Assembly: GCA_013816245.1 (NCBI GenBank)
Contig: JACDEU010000021.1
Coordinates: 1-44,012, forward strand
Reading direction: 5' to 3'
From: Actinomycetota bacterium
GTDB lineage: Bacteria > Actinomycetota > Thermoleophilia > Gaiellales > Gaiellaceae
Length of the DNA stretch: 44,012 nt
In this document: positions 6,747-15,229 of the stretch, piece by piece
Position numbering within the stretch: position 1 is the first letter of the stretch
How the letters are laid out: the number at the start of each line of letters is the position of its first letter
Notes under the pieces: generated by a model
What the model was told of the DNA's origin: nothing
Seen by the model: the letters and a program-made list of their open reading frames with translations, nothing else
Database searches by the model: none
Translations under genes and position numbers: made by a program

Positions 6747-7880
6747 CTAGAAGCGCAACAGAGCGCCGATGCCCTCGACGGGAGCAAGATCCTCGTGGTG
6801 CCGGATCGCCCACACCGCGCCGCCGTGCGCGAGTGTCTGGCGCACGGCGAGGTCGAGCCCCGCGTCGGTCGCTTCGAGCCGGGTCCCATCGAGCGGGCAA
6901 CTGCCTTCCGAGATCGCGGCGCGGCCGCATGCGGAACAACGGAACGCCGGGCGATCCGCGCCCCGCTGGAAGAGCAGCAGCTCCACACGTGCGTCCGATG
7001 CGGCTTCGAGCGTCTGCTCCCAGCCGGATGCGGCCCGGCCGTTCCGGCCCGCTTCCTCACGCCAGCGCTCGATCGCTTCCGACTCGTTCTTGGCCTCCGC
7101 TTCCGCGAGGACAGGCTTGACGACCTCGAGCAACTCGGCCGGGGTTGCGTGGGACTTTGCCGGCGTCCAGCCGACGAGCGATGCGCGCGCTTCGGCCGAG
7201 AGCGCGTCGAGGAACTCGGACCGCATGTCGTCCGAGCAGACGAGGACGATCTTCGGTGCCTGCAGCTGCCGTCGGCTCCGGTCCAGCTCCTCGGCCACGC
7301 CCTTTAAATGCTCGTGCACGAGCTTCTCGATATGCCGCTGATATCTCGCCTGCGACCAGCCGCCCTGATCGTGCTGACCCGGTGTCTCGTCGAAATGCTC
7401 CGCGATCTCCTCCAGCCGCCCGCCGCGCAGCCGGTAGAGCTGGCCCTCCTCGCGACCGACGACGGCCACGATCGTCCCGTCCGCGCGGCCGATCAGCGGC
7501 GCGAGCGGCGCAAGGTAGAAGTCGCGTCCGACCTTCGCGTAGTCCTCGACCGGCGCCGGCAGGGCGAGCGTCCTCCAGGAGTTGTCGAGCCTCGCCGAAA
7601 AGACGGCGAGCCCCTGAGACCCGTCACGCTCGAAGTCCTCGTCGAACCACTGCGCGATTCGTTCGAAGTCCGCCTTCAAGCTCATGCGCTGCTCGTGGGT
7701 CAGGTCGGTCCGGTCTGTCTTGTCTGCCGCATTCAGCATGGAGTTCATGCGGGTCTGCGCGTCGCCCGCGGTAGGGACATCGGAAGGGTCGAGGTTCAGG
7801 TAGAGGCTGATCGCGCAGCCCTTCTCCGCCCGAAAGCTCGCCAGCTCCCGGAGAAGCGACCAGGTCACCGTTCCAGCCAT
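6747..7880 (-). CDS. baeRF/VLRF1-like release-factor homologue with zinc ribbon
   Basis: 377 residues. The layout matches bacterial archaeo-eukaryotic release-factor (eRF1/Vms1-like) proteins. An RNase H-like N-terminal part carries the glycine/glutamine motif GGWSQARYQRH (173-183), corresponding to the GxxQ loop used by eRF1/Vms1 to hydrolyse peptidyl-tRNA. An L7Ae-like middle follows, and a C-terminal zinc ribbon (CSAC then CPLDG) closes the protein. It probably acts on ribosomes or peptidyl-tRNA, by analogy with Vms1-family release factors. The start is ATG at 7880; a much longer in-frame extension runs antisense to trxB and is rejected. Confidence 0.75.
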   Translation of the reverse strand: MAGTVTWSLLRELASFRAEKGCAISLYLNLDPSDVPTAGDAQTRMNSMLNAADKTDRTDLTHEQRMSLKADFERIAQWFDEDFERDGSQGLAVFSARLDNSWRTLALPAPVEDYAKVGRDFYLAPLAPLIGRADGTIVAVVGREEGQLYRLRGGRLEEIAEHFDETPGQHDQGGWSQARYQRHIEKLVHEHLKGVAEELDRSRRQLQAPKIVLVCSDDMRSEFLDALSAEARASLVGWTPAKSHATPAELLEVVKPVLAEAEAKNESEAIERWREEAGRNGRAASGWEQTLEAASDARVELLLFQRGADRPAFRCSACGRAAISEGSCPLDGTRLEATDAGLDLAVRQTLAHGGAVWAIRHHEDLAPVEGIGALLRF

Positions 7881-8012
7881 CGCCCGCCCCTTGCCTACCA
7901 TCGACGCGGCGATTCTAAGCATCCGACGGGTGTCCGGGCGCCGGCCCGCCGGAAGGTTCAGCCGACCAAAATCGTTTAATACAGAGAAAGAGGGAACCAC
8001 CTTTGGAGGACC

Positions 8013-8981
8013 ATGACTGACAACGACATCCGCGAGATGATCATCATCGGAGGGGGCCCGGCCGGGTATACCGCCGCCCTTTACGCTGCCCGCGCGAACC
8101 TGAAGCCGCTCGCGATCGAGGGCTTCAATTGGGGCGGCCAGTTGATGATCACGAGCGACGTGGAGAACTACCCCGGTTACGCCGACGGCGTGATGGGGCC
8201 GGAGATGATGCAGGAGTTCCGCCGCCAAGCCGAGCGGTTCGGCACCGACTTCATCACGGACGACGTGACCAGGGTCGATTTCTCGGCGCGCCCCCAGCGC
8301 GTGTGGGTCGGCGACGACGAGTACCGCACCGAGACGGTGATCGTCGCGACCGGCGCCACCGCGCGCCAGCTCGGCCTCGAGTCGGAGCGAAAGCTCCAGG
8401 GCCGCGGCGTCTCGTATTGCGCGACGTGTGACGCAGCCTTCTTCCCCGACAAACACGTCGTGGTGGTCGGCGGCGGAGACTCGGCGATGGAGGAGGCGAC
8501 GTTCCTCGCCCGCTTCGCAGCGAAGGTGACGATCGTGCACCGGCGCGCCGAGTTCCGCGCCTCACAGATCATGATCGACCGTGCGCACGCGAACGACAAG
8601 ATCGAGTGGGTCACGAATGCGGTGGTCGACGAGGTGCTTGGAGACGAGCGTGTCACCGGCGTCCGTCTCCGCGACATCACCACCGACGAGACGTGGGAGC
8701 TCGAGGCCGACGGCGTGTTCGCAGCGATCGGGCATGACCCGAACACGAGTCTCTTCCTCGACCAGCTCGACCACGACGAAGCCGGCTACCTGATCACGAA
8801 GGCGGGCTCGACGGAAACGAACGTGCAGGGTGTCTTCGCGGTCGGCGACGTGCAGGACCATGTCTACCGCCAGGCAGTCACGGCTGCCGGGTCAGGCTGC
8901 ATGGGCGCCCTGGACGCCGAGCGCTACCTTGCTGCGCGCGAAGGCCATCTGATGGCCGCCGAAGCCGCACCGCGGTCGTAG
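8013..8981 (+). CDS. trxB: Thioredoxin-disulfide reductase
   Basis: 322 residues, the low-molecular-weight bacterial type. It has FAD-binding GGGPAG (13-18), redox-active CATC (136-139), NADPH motif GGGDSA (153-158), and a C-terminal FAD motif GVFAVGDVQD. It reduces thioredoxin with NADPH in the cytosol. The start ATG is preceded by TTGGAGG at ideal spacing. The gene is divergent from the release-factor homologue with 132 bases between, where TTTAATACA may include the -10 element. Confidence 0.96.
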   Translation: MTDNDIREMIIIGGGPAGYTAALYAARANLKPLAIEGFNWGGQLMITSDVENYPGYADGVMGPEMMQEFRRQAERFGTDFITDDVTRVDFSARPQRVWVGDDEYRTETVIVATGATARQLGLESERKLQGRGVSYCATCDAAFFPDKHVVVVGGGDSAMEEATFLARFAAKVTIVHRRAEFRASQIMIDRAHANDKIEWVTNAVVDEVLGDERVTGVRLRDITTDETWELEADGVFAAIGHDPNTSLFLDQLDHDEAGYLITKAGSTETNVQGVFAVGDVQDHVYRQAVTAAGSGCMGALDAERYLAAREGHLMAAEAAPRS

Positions 8982-9020
8982 TGCCCCTGCGCTAGCCGAT
9001 ACCCAAGCTAGCCTCGGGGC

Positions 9021-9929
9021 GTGGCCGAGTGGATCGACCTGATCGATCCATCCCCGGAAGAGCTCCGCGAGAAGCTGCCGAGGGAGATCCACGAGTCCGC
9101 GCTCGAGCTCCTGCTGAGGCCGGCGACACACGAGGACGAGCCGCGGCCGACTCTGCGCGGTCACGGCGAGTACATCTTCGGCGTCTTCCTCGTCGCGGTT
9201 TCTCTTCCGGAAGAGAAACGGGTCTTCTACCAGGAGGTCGACGTCGTCGTCACCCACGAGCTGCTGATCTCCGTCAGCAAGACACTCTCGGGAGAGGAGC
9301 CGTACGACCCCCGCCCGGCTCGCGAGTCGTGCCGTCCGGACGACAGCGCGGGAATGATGCTCTACCGGCTCATCGACGACATCGCAGAGCGCTACCTCGA
9401 CCTGGTCGACTCGCTCGACGAGGAGATCGACCAGCTCGAAGACATTGTCGAGACCGCGCCGGTCACGCAAACCCGCAGCCGTCTCAGCGAGCTGCGGCAC
9501 GACCTGTTGCACATCCGGCGCACGCTTGCTCCGACGCGCGATGCGATCCGGCGGGTTGTCGACAACGTCATCGAGGTCGACACCGGCGAAGAGGTCTTCC
9601 CGCATGAGGTCGAGGTCGCATTCAACAGCGTCTACGACAAACTGCTGCGCGCCTTCGACGGGCTCGAGCTGTCGCGCGACCTCCTCGCAAGCGTCCGCGA
9701 CTACCTGCAGACGAAGATCGGCAACGACCAGAACGAGGTCATGAAGAAGCTGACGGTGATCGCGTCGGTCCTGCTGCTCCCAACGTTCATCGTCGGCCTC
9801 TACGGGCAGAACTTCCAGCACCATTTCCCCGAGCTCGGCTGGCAGTGGGGCTACGCCTTCTCGTGGGCCCTGATCGTCGTCACGACCGCCGGACAGCTCT
9901 GGTTCTTCCGCAGGAGCAAGTGGATCTAG
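9021..9929 (+). CDS. CorA-family divalent cation channel with GQN instead of GMN
   Basis: 302 residues from a GTG start. The layout is a cytoplasmic alpha/beta N-terminal domain, long helices (about 120-240), and two C-terminal membrane helices. The family signature after the first helix, normally YGMNF, reads YGQNF (261-265). The loop after it is FPELGW, similar to the usual MPEL, and the C-terminus is the usual basic cluster RRSKW. CorA proteins move Mg2+, Co2+ or Ni2+ as pentamers. The Met-to-Gln change sits in the selectivity loop, so the substrate is less certain than the family. It probably shares an operon with the zinc-ribbon/PAS gene 15 bases downstream. Confidence 0.88.
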   Translation: MAEWIDLIDPSPEELREKLPREIHESALELLLRPATHEDEPRPTLRGHGEYIFGVFLVAVSLPEEKRVFYQEVDVVVTHELLISVSKTLSGEEPYDPRPARESCRPDDSAGMMLYRLIDDIAERYLDLVDSLDEEIDQLEDIVETAPVTQTRSRLSELRHDLLHIRRTLAPTRDAIRRVVDNVIEVDTGEEVFPHEVEVAFNSVYDKLLRAFDGLELSRDLLASVRDYLQTKIGNDQNEVMKKLTVIASVLLLPTFIVGLYGQNFQHHFPELGWQWGYAFSWALIVVTTAGQLWFFRRSKWI

Positions 9930-9944
9930 AGCTACTTTTGAGAG

Positions 9945-10394
9945 GTGCCGTACTTCATCTGTCCGAACTGCAAGAACCGCTCGATCGACCATGACCGGCT
10001 CCAGGAGATCGACAACGTGCCGGTCGCCTGCGAGCGCTGCGGCTTCGGCTTTCTGTTCGAGCTGATGGACGACTACTACCCCGCGCCGAACACGGGGCTC
10101 GTCGTCTGCGACAAGGACGGCCGGATCATCGCGAGCGGACGGGGCGTCTTCGAGCTCTCCGGGTTCCGGGAGGAGGAGCTGCTCGGCACGGACGTCGTCA
10201 CGAGGTTCGGGCTCGATGGATTCGACGGGGAGCAGAACCCGGCGGCTCTCGCGCTCGAGTGGGGCGTCCGGCGGCTCGGCGAGAAGCTCGAGCTACGAAC
10301 TCGGGCGGGTCAACAGAAGGCTGTTACAGGCGACTTCTTCCCCGCCTACGATGCCGACGGCGGACTGCTGGTCGCGCTCACACCGCGCAGCTGA
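9945..10394 (+). CDS. Zinc-ribbon plus PAS-domain protein
   Basis: 149 residues from GTG. A zinc ribbon made by C6, C9, C29 and C32 is followed by a single PAS-like domain (about 45-148) with PNTGLVVCDKDGRII and the FREEELLGTDV helix. There is no output domain, so it may be a stand-alone sensor acting through a partner. The gene follows corA by 15 bases on the same strand, suggesting a link to metal or redox sensing (inference). Its last 17 bases overlap the convergent methyltransferase gene. Confidence 0.75.
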   Translation: MPYFICPNCKNRSIDHDRLQEIDNVPVACERCGFGFLFELMDDYYPAPNTGLVVCDKDGRIIASGRGVFELSGFREEELLGTDVVTRFGLDGFDGEQNPAALALEWGVRRLGEKLELRTRAGQQKAVTGDFFPAYDADGGLLVALTPRS

Positions 10395-11127
10395 CGTAGA
10401 CCACCGTCACGTAGGAGAACTCGAAGGATCCTCCGAGCCGCTCTGCGAGGGCGCGCAGCTGAACATCGAGCCGACGCCGGGCATCGGCCGACGCAGCGGC
10501 GACGAAGCTGACCGAGGCGATTCGCTCCGCGAGGGCGTCCGCGTCGAGCTGCTGCGAAAACGCGAAGCGCTGCTCCTCGGGTGGGCCGAAAAGTGGGCTC
10601 TCCTCGAGGGCGAGTGGCCACTGCTCGGGCGGCGGACGGTCAGAAGGAACGAACGGTGCGATCAGGTCGCTGATCTCCTGGTGCAGCGGAGCCTCCTGGT
10701 CACGGGAGTTCCAGGCAAGCGCGACGGTCTCGCCGCGACGCAGCACGCGGTGGAGCTCGGGAATCGCCTTGTCGTGCCGGAACCAGTGGAACGCCTGGCC
10801 GACGGTGATCGCATCCACGCTGTCGTCACCGAGGGGGAGGGCCTCGGCGGAGCCGCGAAGCGCCATCGCCGACGGCACGGCACGTTCCAGCTCGGCTCGC
10901 ATGGCGTCGCCCGGCTCGACCGCGATAACTCGAGCGCCGGTGGGGAGCAATGCGCGCGTCAGCTTGCCGGTGCCGGCGCCGAGGTCGAGGACGGTTCGTC
11001 CCGGTCGAAGATCGAGTCGCTCTGCGATCCAGTCGACCGCTTCCGCGGGGTACTCGGGACGGGCGCGCTCGTACACGTCGGCCACGAGCTCGAAGCTCCG
11101 TGAGTCCGGATGCTGAAGCTCAGACAC
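10378..11127 (-). CDS. Class I SAM-dependent methyltransferase
   Basis: 249 residues with motif I VLDLGAGTGKLT (about 45-56), the acidic motif IAVEPGDAM and the post-motif SAEALPLGDDSVDAITVGQAFHW split across the usual strands. This is a UbiE/Methyltransf_11-type fold. The substrate is unknown. The start overlaps the end of the endonuclease III gene by 8 bases, so the pair is probably co-translated. The 3' end overlaps the convergent PAS gene by 17 bases. Confidence 0.88.
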   Translation of the reverse strand: MSELQHPDSRSFELVADVYERARPEYPAEAVDWIAERLDLRPGRTVLDLGAGTGKLTRALLPTGARVIAVEPGDAMRAELERAVPSAMALRGSAEALPLGDDSVDAITVGQAFHWFRHDKAIPELHRVLRRGETVALAWNSRDQEAPLHQEISDLIAPFVPSDRPPPEQWPLALEESPLFGPPEEQRFAFSQQLDADALAERIASVSFVAAASADARRRLDVQLRALAERLGGSFEFSYVTVVYVSCAV

Positions 11128-11785
11128 GCGACGACGGACAGAGGTCGTTCAGGGCGCACTCCTCGCAGCGCGGCATGCGTGCCAGGCACACCCGGCGGCC
11201 GTGCCAGATCAGCAGGTGTGGAAACCGGCCCCAATCCTCGCGTGGCACGATCTTGATCAGGTCGCGCTCGATCTTCACCGGATCTTCTTGCTTCGTGAGG
11301 CCCAGTCGCTGCGACAGGCGGCGCACGTGCGTGTCCACGACGATTCCCTGCGGCTCGCCGAGCTCGGCGGCAACGACGTTCGCGGTCTTGCGCGCGACGC
11401 CCGGCAGGCGGACGAGCTCCTCGAGCCGCCGCGGCACCTCACCATCGAACTCGGTGAGCAGAAGCGCCATCGTGCCGCGGATCGACTTCGCCTTCTGCCG
11501 AAAGAATCCGGTCGCAAAGATGTCGCGCTCCAGCTCCTCGGGCGGCACCGCGAGGTAGTCCTCGGGCTTGCGGTACTTGACGAAGAGCTTCTCGGTCACA
11601 CGGTTGACGTTCACGTCGGTCGTCTGCGCGGAGAGCATCACCGCAACAAGGAGCTCGAGGGGCGACCGGGATTTGAGCGCGATCGTCGCGTCCGGGTGTG
11701 CCGCCGCGAGGCGCTCGATGATGTCACGGATCCGGGCACGCTTGGAACCGACGCGGCGCCGCGCCTCCTTGACGAAGCTGCGCAT
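11120..11785 (-). CDS. nth: Endonuclease III
   Basis: 221 residues. The helix-hairpin-helix LPGVARKTANVV contains the catalytic lysine (K133), VDTHVRR carries the catalytic aspartate (D151), and the 4Fe-4S ligands have the standard spacing C200-X6-C207-X2-C210-X5-C216. It removes oxidised pyrimidines and nicks abasic sites in base-excision repair. The start ATG lies 3 bases after the stop of the addA-like gene, so it likely belongs to the same repair operon. It overlaps the methyltransferase start. Confidence 0.95.
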   Translation of the reverse strand: MRSFVKEARRRVGSKRARIRDIIERLAAAHPDATIALKSRSPLELLVAVMLSAQTTDVNVNRVTEKLFVKYRKPEDYLAVPPEELERDIFATGFFRQKAKSIRGTMALLLTEFDGEVPRRLEELVRLPGVARKTANVVAAELGEPQGIVVDTHVRRLSQRLGLTKQEDPVKIERDLIKIVPREDWGRFPHLLIWHGRRVCLARMPRCEECALNDLCPSSRV

Positions 11786-11787
11786 GC

Positions 11788-14700
11788 TCAGACCGTAGCG
11801 AGTGCGTGTTCTTCGTAGCTCGCCCCGCGGAGGCGCGGGCCCGCGCAGATGACGTCGAGCGCCGGACAGCCGGCGCAGATGTACTCGCTCGGCGTCGGCC
11901 GGAACTCGCCCGCGTTGATCTTTGCGATCGCCTCGCTCAGCTCTGCTTCGAGCTCGGCGATCTGCTCGGTGCGGAAGACGGTCGAGACGACGGCGTCCGA
12001 GCGCTCGAGGAAGTGGTACACGACCTCAACCTCCTGGGCTCCCGCGCGGAAGCAAGCGAGCGCGTAGACGAGCCGTTGCAGCCGGTAGTCGTGCTCGACG
12101 ATCTCTTCGGGCGTCCCCTCGGCGAGCGAGTTCGTCTTGTAGTCGAGGACGATCGCCTGCTCGCCTTCAAGCTGCAGCATGTCGAGGCGGCCGCGGAGGA
12201 GCACGCCGTCGTGCTCGAACGCGAACGGCCGCTCCGGGCGCGCGCTCGGCAGCGTGGCCACGCGGCGCGCGAGCTCGGATTCGCAGTACGACTGCACGAA
12301 TCCGGCGATTCGCTCGAGCTCCTCGTCGCTGGCCTTGGGATACCAGCCGCGAACGAGGCCGGTCAGGTCTTCGGGAGGCAGCGGTTGCTCCAGGTTCACG
12401 AGCTCGAGCAACCGGTGTACCGCGTCCCCGATCTCAGTGGCGGCCAGTCCGGTCGTGCCGGGAACCGCGAGCCGCTCGTCCGTCGGGCGCATCCCCACGA
12501 CACGCTCTGCGTAGTAGCGGTACGAGCAGCGGTCGAAGAGCGCGAGTGCGCTGAACGAGAGACGCCGAACTCTGTGCAGCGGCGGCGCCGGCACTTCGGG
12601 AAGCGGCGGCAGAGCGGGAACCATCGGCGGCAGCGCGCCGCCGCCTCCGCCTTCGAACAACGCGAGCTGACCTTCTTCCGCCGGCAACCCCACGCTCGGC
12701 GCGGCTTCCTCGGTGTGGCGGTCGACTCGCAAGATCACGCGCGCGCCTTCGCGCTCGAGCTCCACCGGATCGCGATCGGCTTCGATCTCCCCTCTGGCGT
12801 CGAGGCGACCGAGCACCCAGCCGATCGGCGTCGTCTCATCCGATGTGCGAGTGGGGTCGATCGAGCCGGAGACGATCAGCCGGTCGATCGCCCGGGTCAT
12901 CGCGACGTAATAGAGGCGCAGACGCTCGGCGCGTTCCTCCTCTTTCCGCGCTTCCTGCACAGCGTCGTAGGCATACGCGCCGCGCGGCTTGCTCGTAATC
13001 GGGTCGGCGACCCGGAAACCGAAGCGTCCGTCGGAGAGCGCGAGGATCTCGTGCGACGAAGGCGGGGCCTTGTCGCGGCCGGCGTCGGCAACGACGACGA
13101 CCTTGAACTCGAGCCCCTTCGCAGCGTGGATCGTCAGCAGCCGCACGGCGTCGGCGCCTTCTTCCTCGGCCACTGCCTCGAGCTCGCGTGCACCGACCGA
13201 CTCCTGGTCGCGCACGAAACGAACAAAGCCCTCGACGTCGGGTCCACGCAGCTCTTCGTACGACCGCGCGAGGCGGGCGAGCTTGCGGAGGTTCGCGTAG
13301 CGCCTTCGGCCGTCCCAGCGCGCGAGCACGGCCAGGTCGTAATCGTGCTCCGCGACGATGCGCTCGCACAACCGCTCCAGCGAGAGCCGTGAGAGCGCTG
13401 CCGTCAGCCGGTCGTAGCGCTGGCGAAAGGCGCGCAGGAGCTGCACGTCGCGGTCAGCCAGCGTGTCGGGCAATTCACGCTCGAGAGCGACGAAAAGTGG
13501 GCGCTTCGGTGCGGCTCGTCGCAGGAGGGCAAGCGCGTCGTTGGAAACCCCGACGAGCGGGGAGGCAAGAACGCTGACGAGTGCCTCGTCGTCGTAGCGG
13601 TTCCGCAAGAGACGCAGGTAGGCGAGCAGGTCGACGACCTGCTGCTGGCCGAAGTACCCCCTCCCCGTGCCGCGGTACGTCGGCACGCCGAGCGCGCGCA
13701 GCTCCTCTTCGTACCACTCGGCGTCGGTTCCGGCGGCGAACAGGAGCACGATCTCGCCCGCCGCGGCGTCGCCGGCGTCGATCAGCTCGCGAATGCGCCG
13801 CGCGATCGCACGCGCCTCGCCGCGCCGCCAGTGCACGTCGGTGCCGGAGTAGGTCGACTTGTCGGTGACGAGGAGCTCTACGGGGGCGCCGAACACCGGA
13901 TCCGGGAACTCGCCCGACGCGGCAAGCGGTTGGAACTCGTCGCCGAAGTCGGCACCGAACAGATGGTTGACGACTGCGAGCACCTCCGGCCGGGACCGAT
14001 AGTTCATGGTCAGTGGCAGCACGCCCTCGCGCGCCTGCGCGCGACGCTCGCGGAAGACCTGCACATCGGCATGCCGGAAGCCGTAGATCGACTGGAACTC
14101 GTCGCCGACAAAGAAGCGCTCGTGATCCGCAGGCCCGCTGGAAAGCAGGTCGATCAATTCGCACTGGAGGCGGTTCGTGTCCTGGAACTCGTCGACCATG
14201 ATCGACCGGAAGCGCAGCTGCTCTCGTTCGCGGATCGCCTCGTCGTCGCGCAGGAGGTCACGCGCGCGCAACTGGAGATCCTCGAAGTCGAGCGCGGACT
14301 CGCGGTCCTTGCCCTCCTGGTAGGCGGCGGCGAACCCGTTTAGCAGCTCCTGGAGGAGATCGCGGTCGGCGGCGGCGAGCTCGTCGAGCGCGGCCTGTTC
14401 CACGAGCTTGCGCGCCTCTTCGTAGGAGGCGGCGCGCTCACCGCGCAGGCGAAGGTCGCCCAGATCGAAGATCCGGTCGGCACGTGCGTCGGGGTCGAGA
14501 TACGCGACGGCCTGCCGCGCTGTGTCGCGGTGCGCATCGCCGGACCCTTCGTCGTCTGCGAGGCAACGCGCGGCCTCGCGAAACTCGTCGACTCGCCCGC
14601 TGAGACTCGGGCGTTCGCCCAGCTCGAGCACGAGCTCACGGCCCGCTGACCTGAGCGTCTCGTAGACCCCGGTCAGCATGCGCCGCAAACCGTCAGTTCC

Positions 14701-15162
14701 GTACACGGCGAGGAGTCGCAGCCGAGCCGGATCGTCCGCCGCGCAAAAGGCAGTCAACGCTTCGGCGAACGCCTCGCTGCGGAGCACGCGGCCCTGGCTC
14801 TCGTCGAGCACGCGGAAGCGCGGATCGACGCCTGCAGCGAACGGATGTGATCGCAGCAACCTGTGACAGAAGCCGTGAATGGTGGAGATCCACGCACCGT
14901 CGAGCTCGCGCGCAAGGTCATGGCGTCCACGCTCGACGAGCCCCGCGCGGATCCGGCTCCGCAGCTCGCCTGCCGCCTTCTCCGTGTAGGTGATCACGAG
15001 GATCGACTCGACGTCGACGCCTTCCTTGCAGACTGCTCGTGCGAAACGCTCGACGAGAACCTTCGTCTTGCCCGTGCCTGCGCCGGCGGAGACGAACACG
15101 AGGCCCCGCGCGTCGACCGCCTTTCTCTGTTCGGCGTTTAGGTTCGGTGGCGCCTTGCTCAT
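11788..15162 (-). CDS. addA: AddA-like UvrD helicase-nuclease
   Basis: 1124 residues. A UvrD-type superfamily 1 helicase begins with Walker A SAGAGTGKT (25-33) and continues through VDEFQDTN, VLPLTMNYRSRPEV, LLTIHAAKGLEFKVV and YVAMTRA. The C-terminal quarter is a RecB-type PD-(D/E)XK nuclease with VLDYKTNSL and QRLVYAL. Cysteines in LFDRCSYRYYAERV and in YICAGCPALDVICAG are positioned like the Fe-S staple of AddAB-class nucleases. It processes double-strand breaks together with the AddB-like product encoded just upstream in the same direction, 67 bases away. The name addA is by architecture; actinobacterial AdnA is the alternative. Confidence 0.85.
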   Translation of the reverse strand: MSKAPPNLNAEQRKAVDARGLVFVSAGAGTGKTKVLVERFARAVCKEGVDVESILVITYTEKAAGELRSRIRAGLVERGRHDLARELDGAWISTIHGFCHRLLRSHPFAAGVDPRFRVLDESQGRVLRSEAFAEALTAFCAADDPARLRLLAVYGTDGLRRMLTGVYETLRSAGRELVLELGERPSLSGRVDEFREAARCLADDEGSGDAHRDTARQAVAYLDPDARADRIFDLGDLRLRGERAASYEEARKLVEQAALDELAAADRDLLQELLNGFAAAYQEGKDRESALDFEDLQLRARDLLRDDEAIREREQLRFRSIMVDEFQDTNRLQCELIDLLSSGPADHERFFVGDEFQSIYGFRHADVQVFRERRAQAREGVLPLTMNYRSRPEVLAVVNHLFGADFGDEFQPLAASGEFPDPVFGAPVELLVTDKSTYSGTDVHWRRGEARAIARRIRELIDAGDAAAGEIVLLFAAGTDAEWYEEELRALGVPTYRGTGRGYFGQQQVVDLLAYLRLLRNRYDDEALVSVLASPLVGVSNDALALLRRAAPKRPLFVALERELPDTLADRDVQLLRAFRQRYDRLTAALSRLSLERLCERIVAEHDYDLAVLARWDGRRRYANLRKLARLARSYEELRGPDVEGFVRFVRDQESVGARELEAVAEEEGADAVRLLTIHAAKGLEFKVVVVADAGRDKAPPSSHEILALSDGRFGFRVADPITSKPRGAYAYDAVQEARKEEERAERLRLYYVAMTRAIDRLIVSGSIDPTRTSDETTPIGWVLGRLDARGEIEADRDPVELEREGARVILRVDRHTEEAAPSVGLPAEEGQLALFEGGGGGALPPMVPALPPLPEVPAPPLHRVRRLSFSALALFDRCSYRYYAERVVGMRPTDERLAVPGTTGLAATEIGDAVHRLLELVNLEQPLPPEDLTGLVRGWYPKASDEELERIAGFVQSYCESELARRVATLPSARPERPFAFEHDGVLLRGRLDMLQLEGEQAIVLDYKTNSLAEGTPEEIVEHDYRLQRLVYALACFRAGAQEVEVVYHFLERSDAVVSTVFRTEQIAELEAELSEAIAKINAGEFRPTPSEYICAGCPALDVICAGPRLRGASYEEHALATV

Positions 15163-15229
15163 CTTTGTCTCCCGAGCGAAGCGAAGGGACTAATCTCCAC
15201 CCGCGGAAAATGCGCAGCATTTGCGGAAA
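15163..15229 (-). other. addB-addA spacer with two small inverted repeats
   Basis: The 67 bases between the two helicase-nuclease genes contain AAATGC-TGC-GCATTT and a TCCC...GGGA repeat with GCGAAGCGAA between its arms. No T tract follows either. They could be weak processing or attenuation structures in the operon. Confidence 0.35.

Noticed and set aside
7881-8540. Extension of the release-factor homologue over trxB
   Set aside because: It lies antisense to trxB, which has catalytic motifs and an ideal ribosome-binding site.
11806-13392. 528-codon plus-strand frame over addA
   Set aside because: A mirror frame of a GC-rich helicase gene, with no motif of its own.
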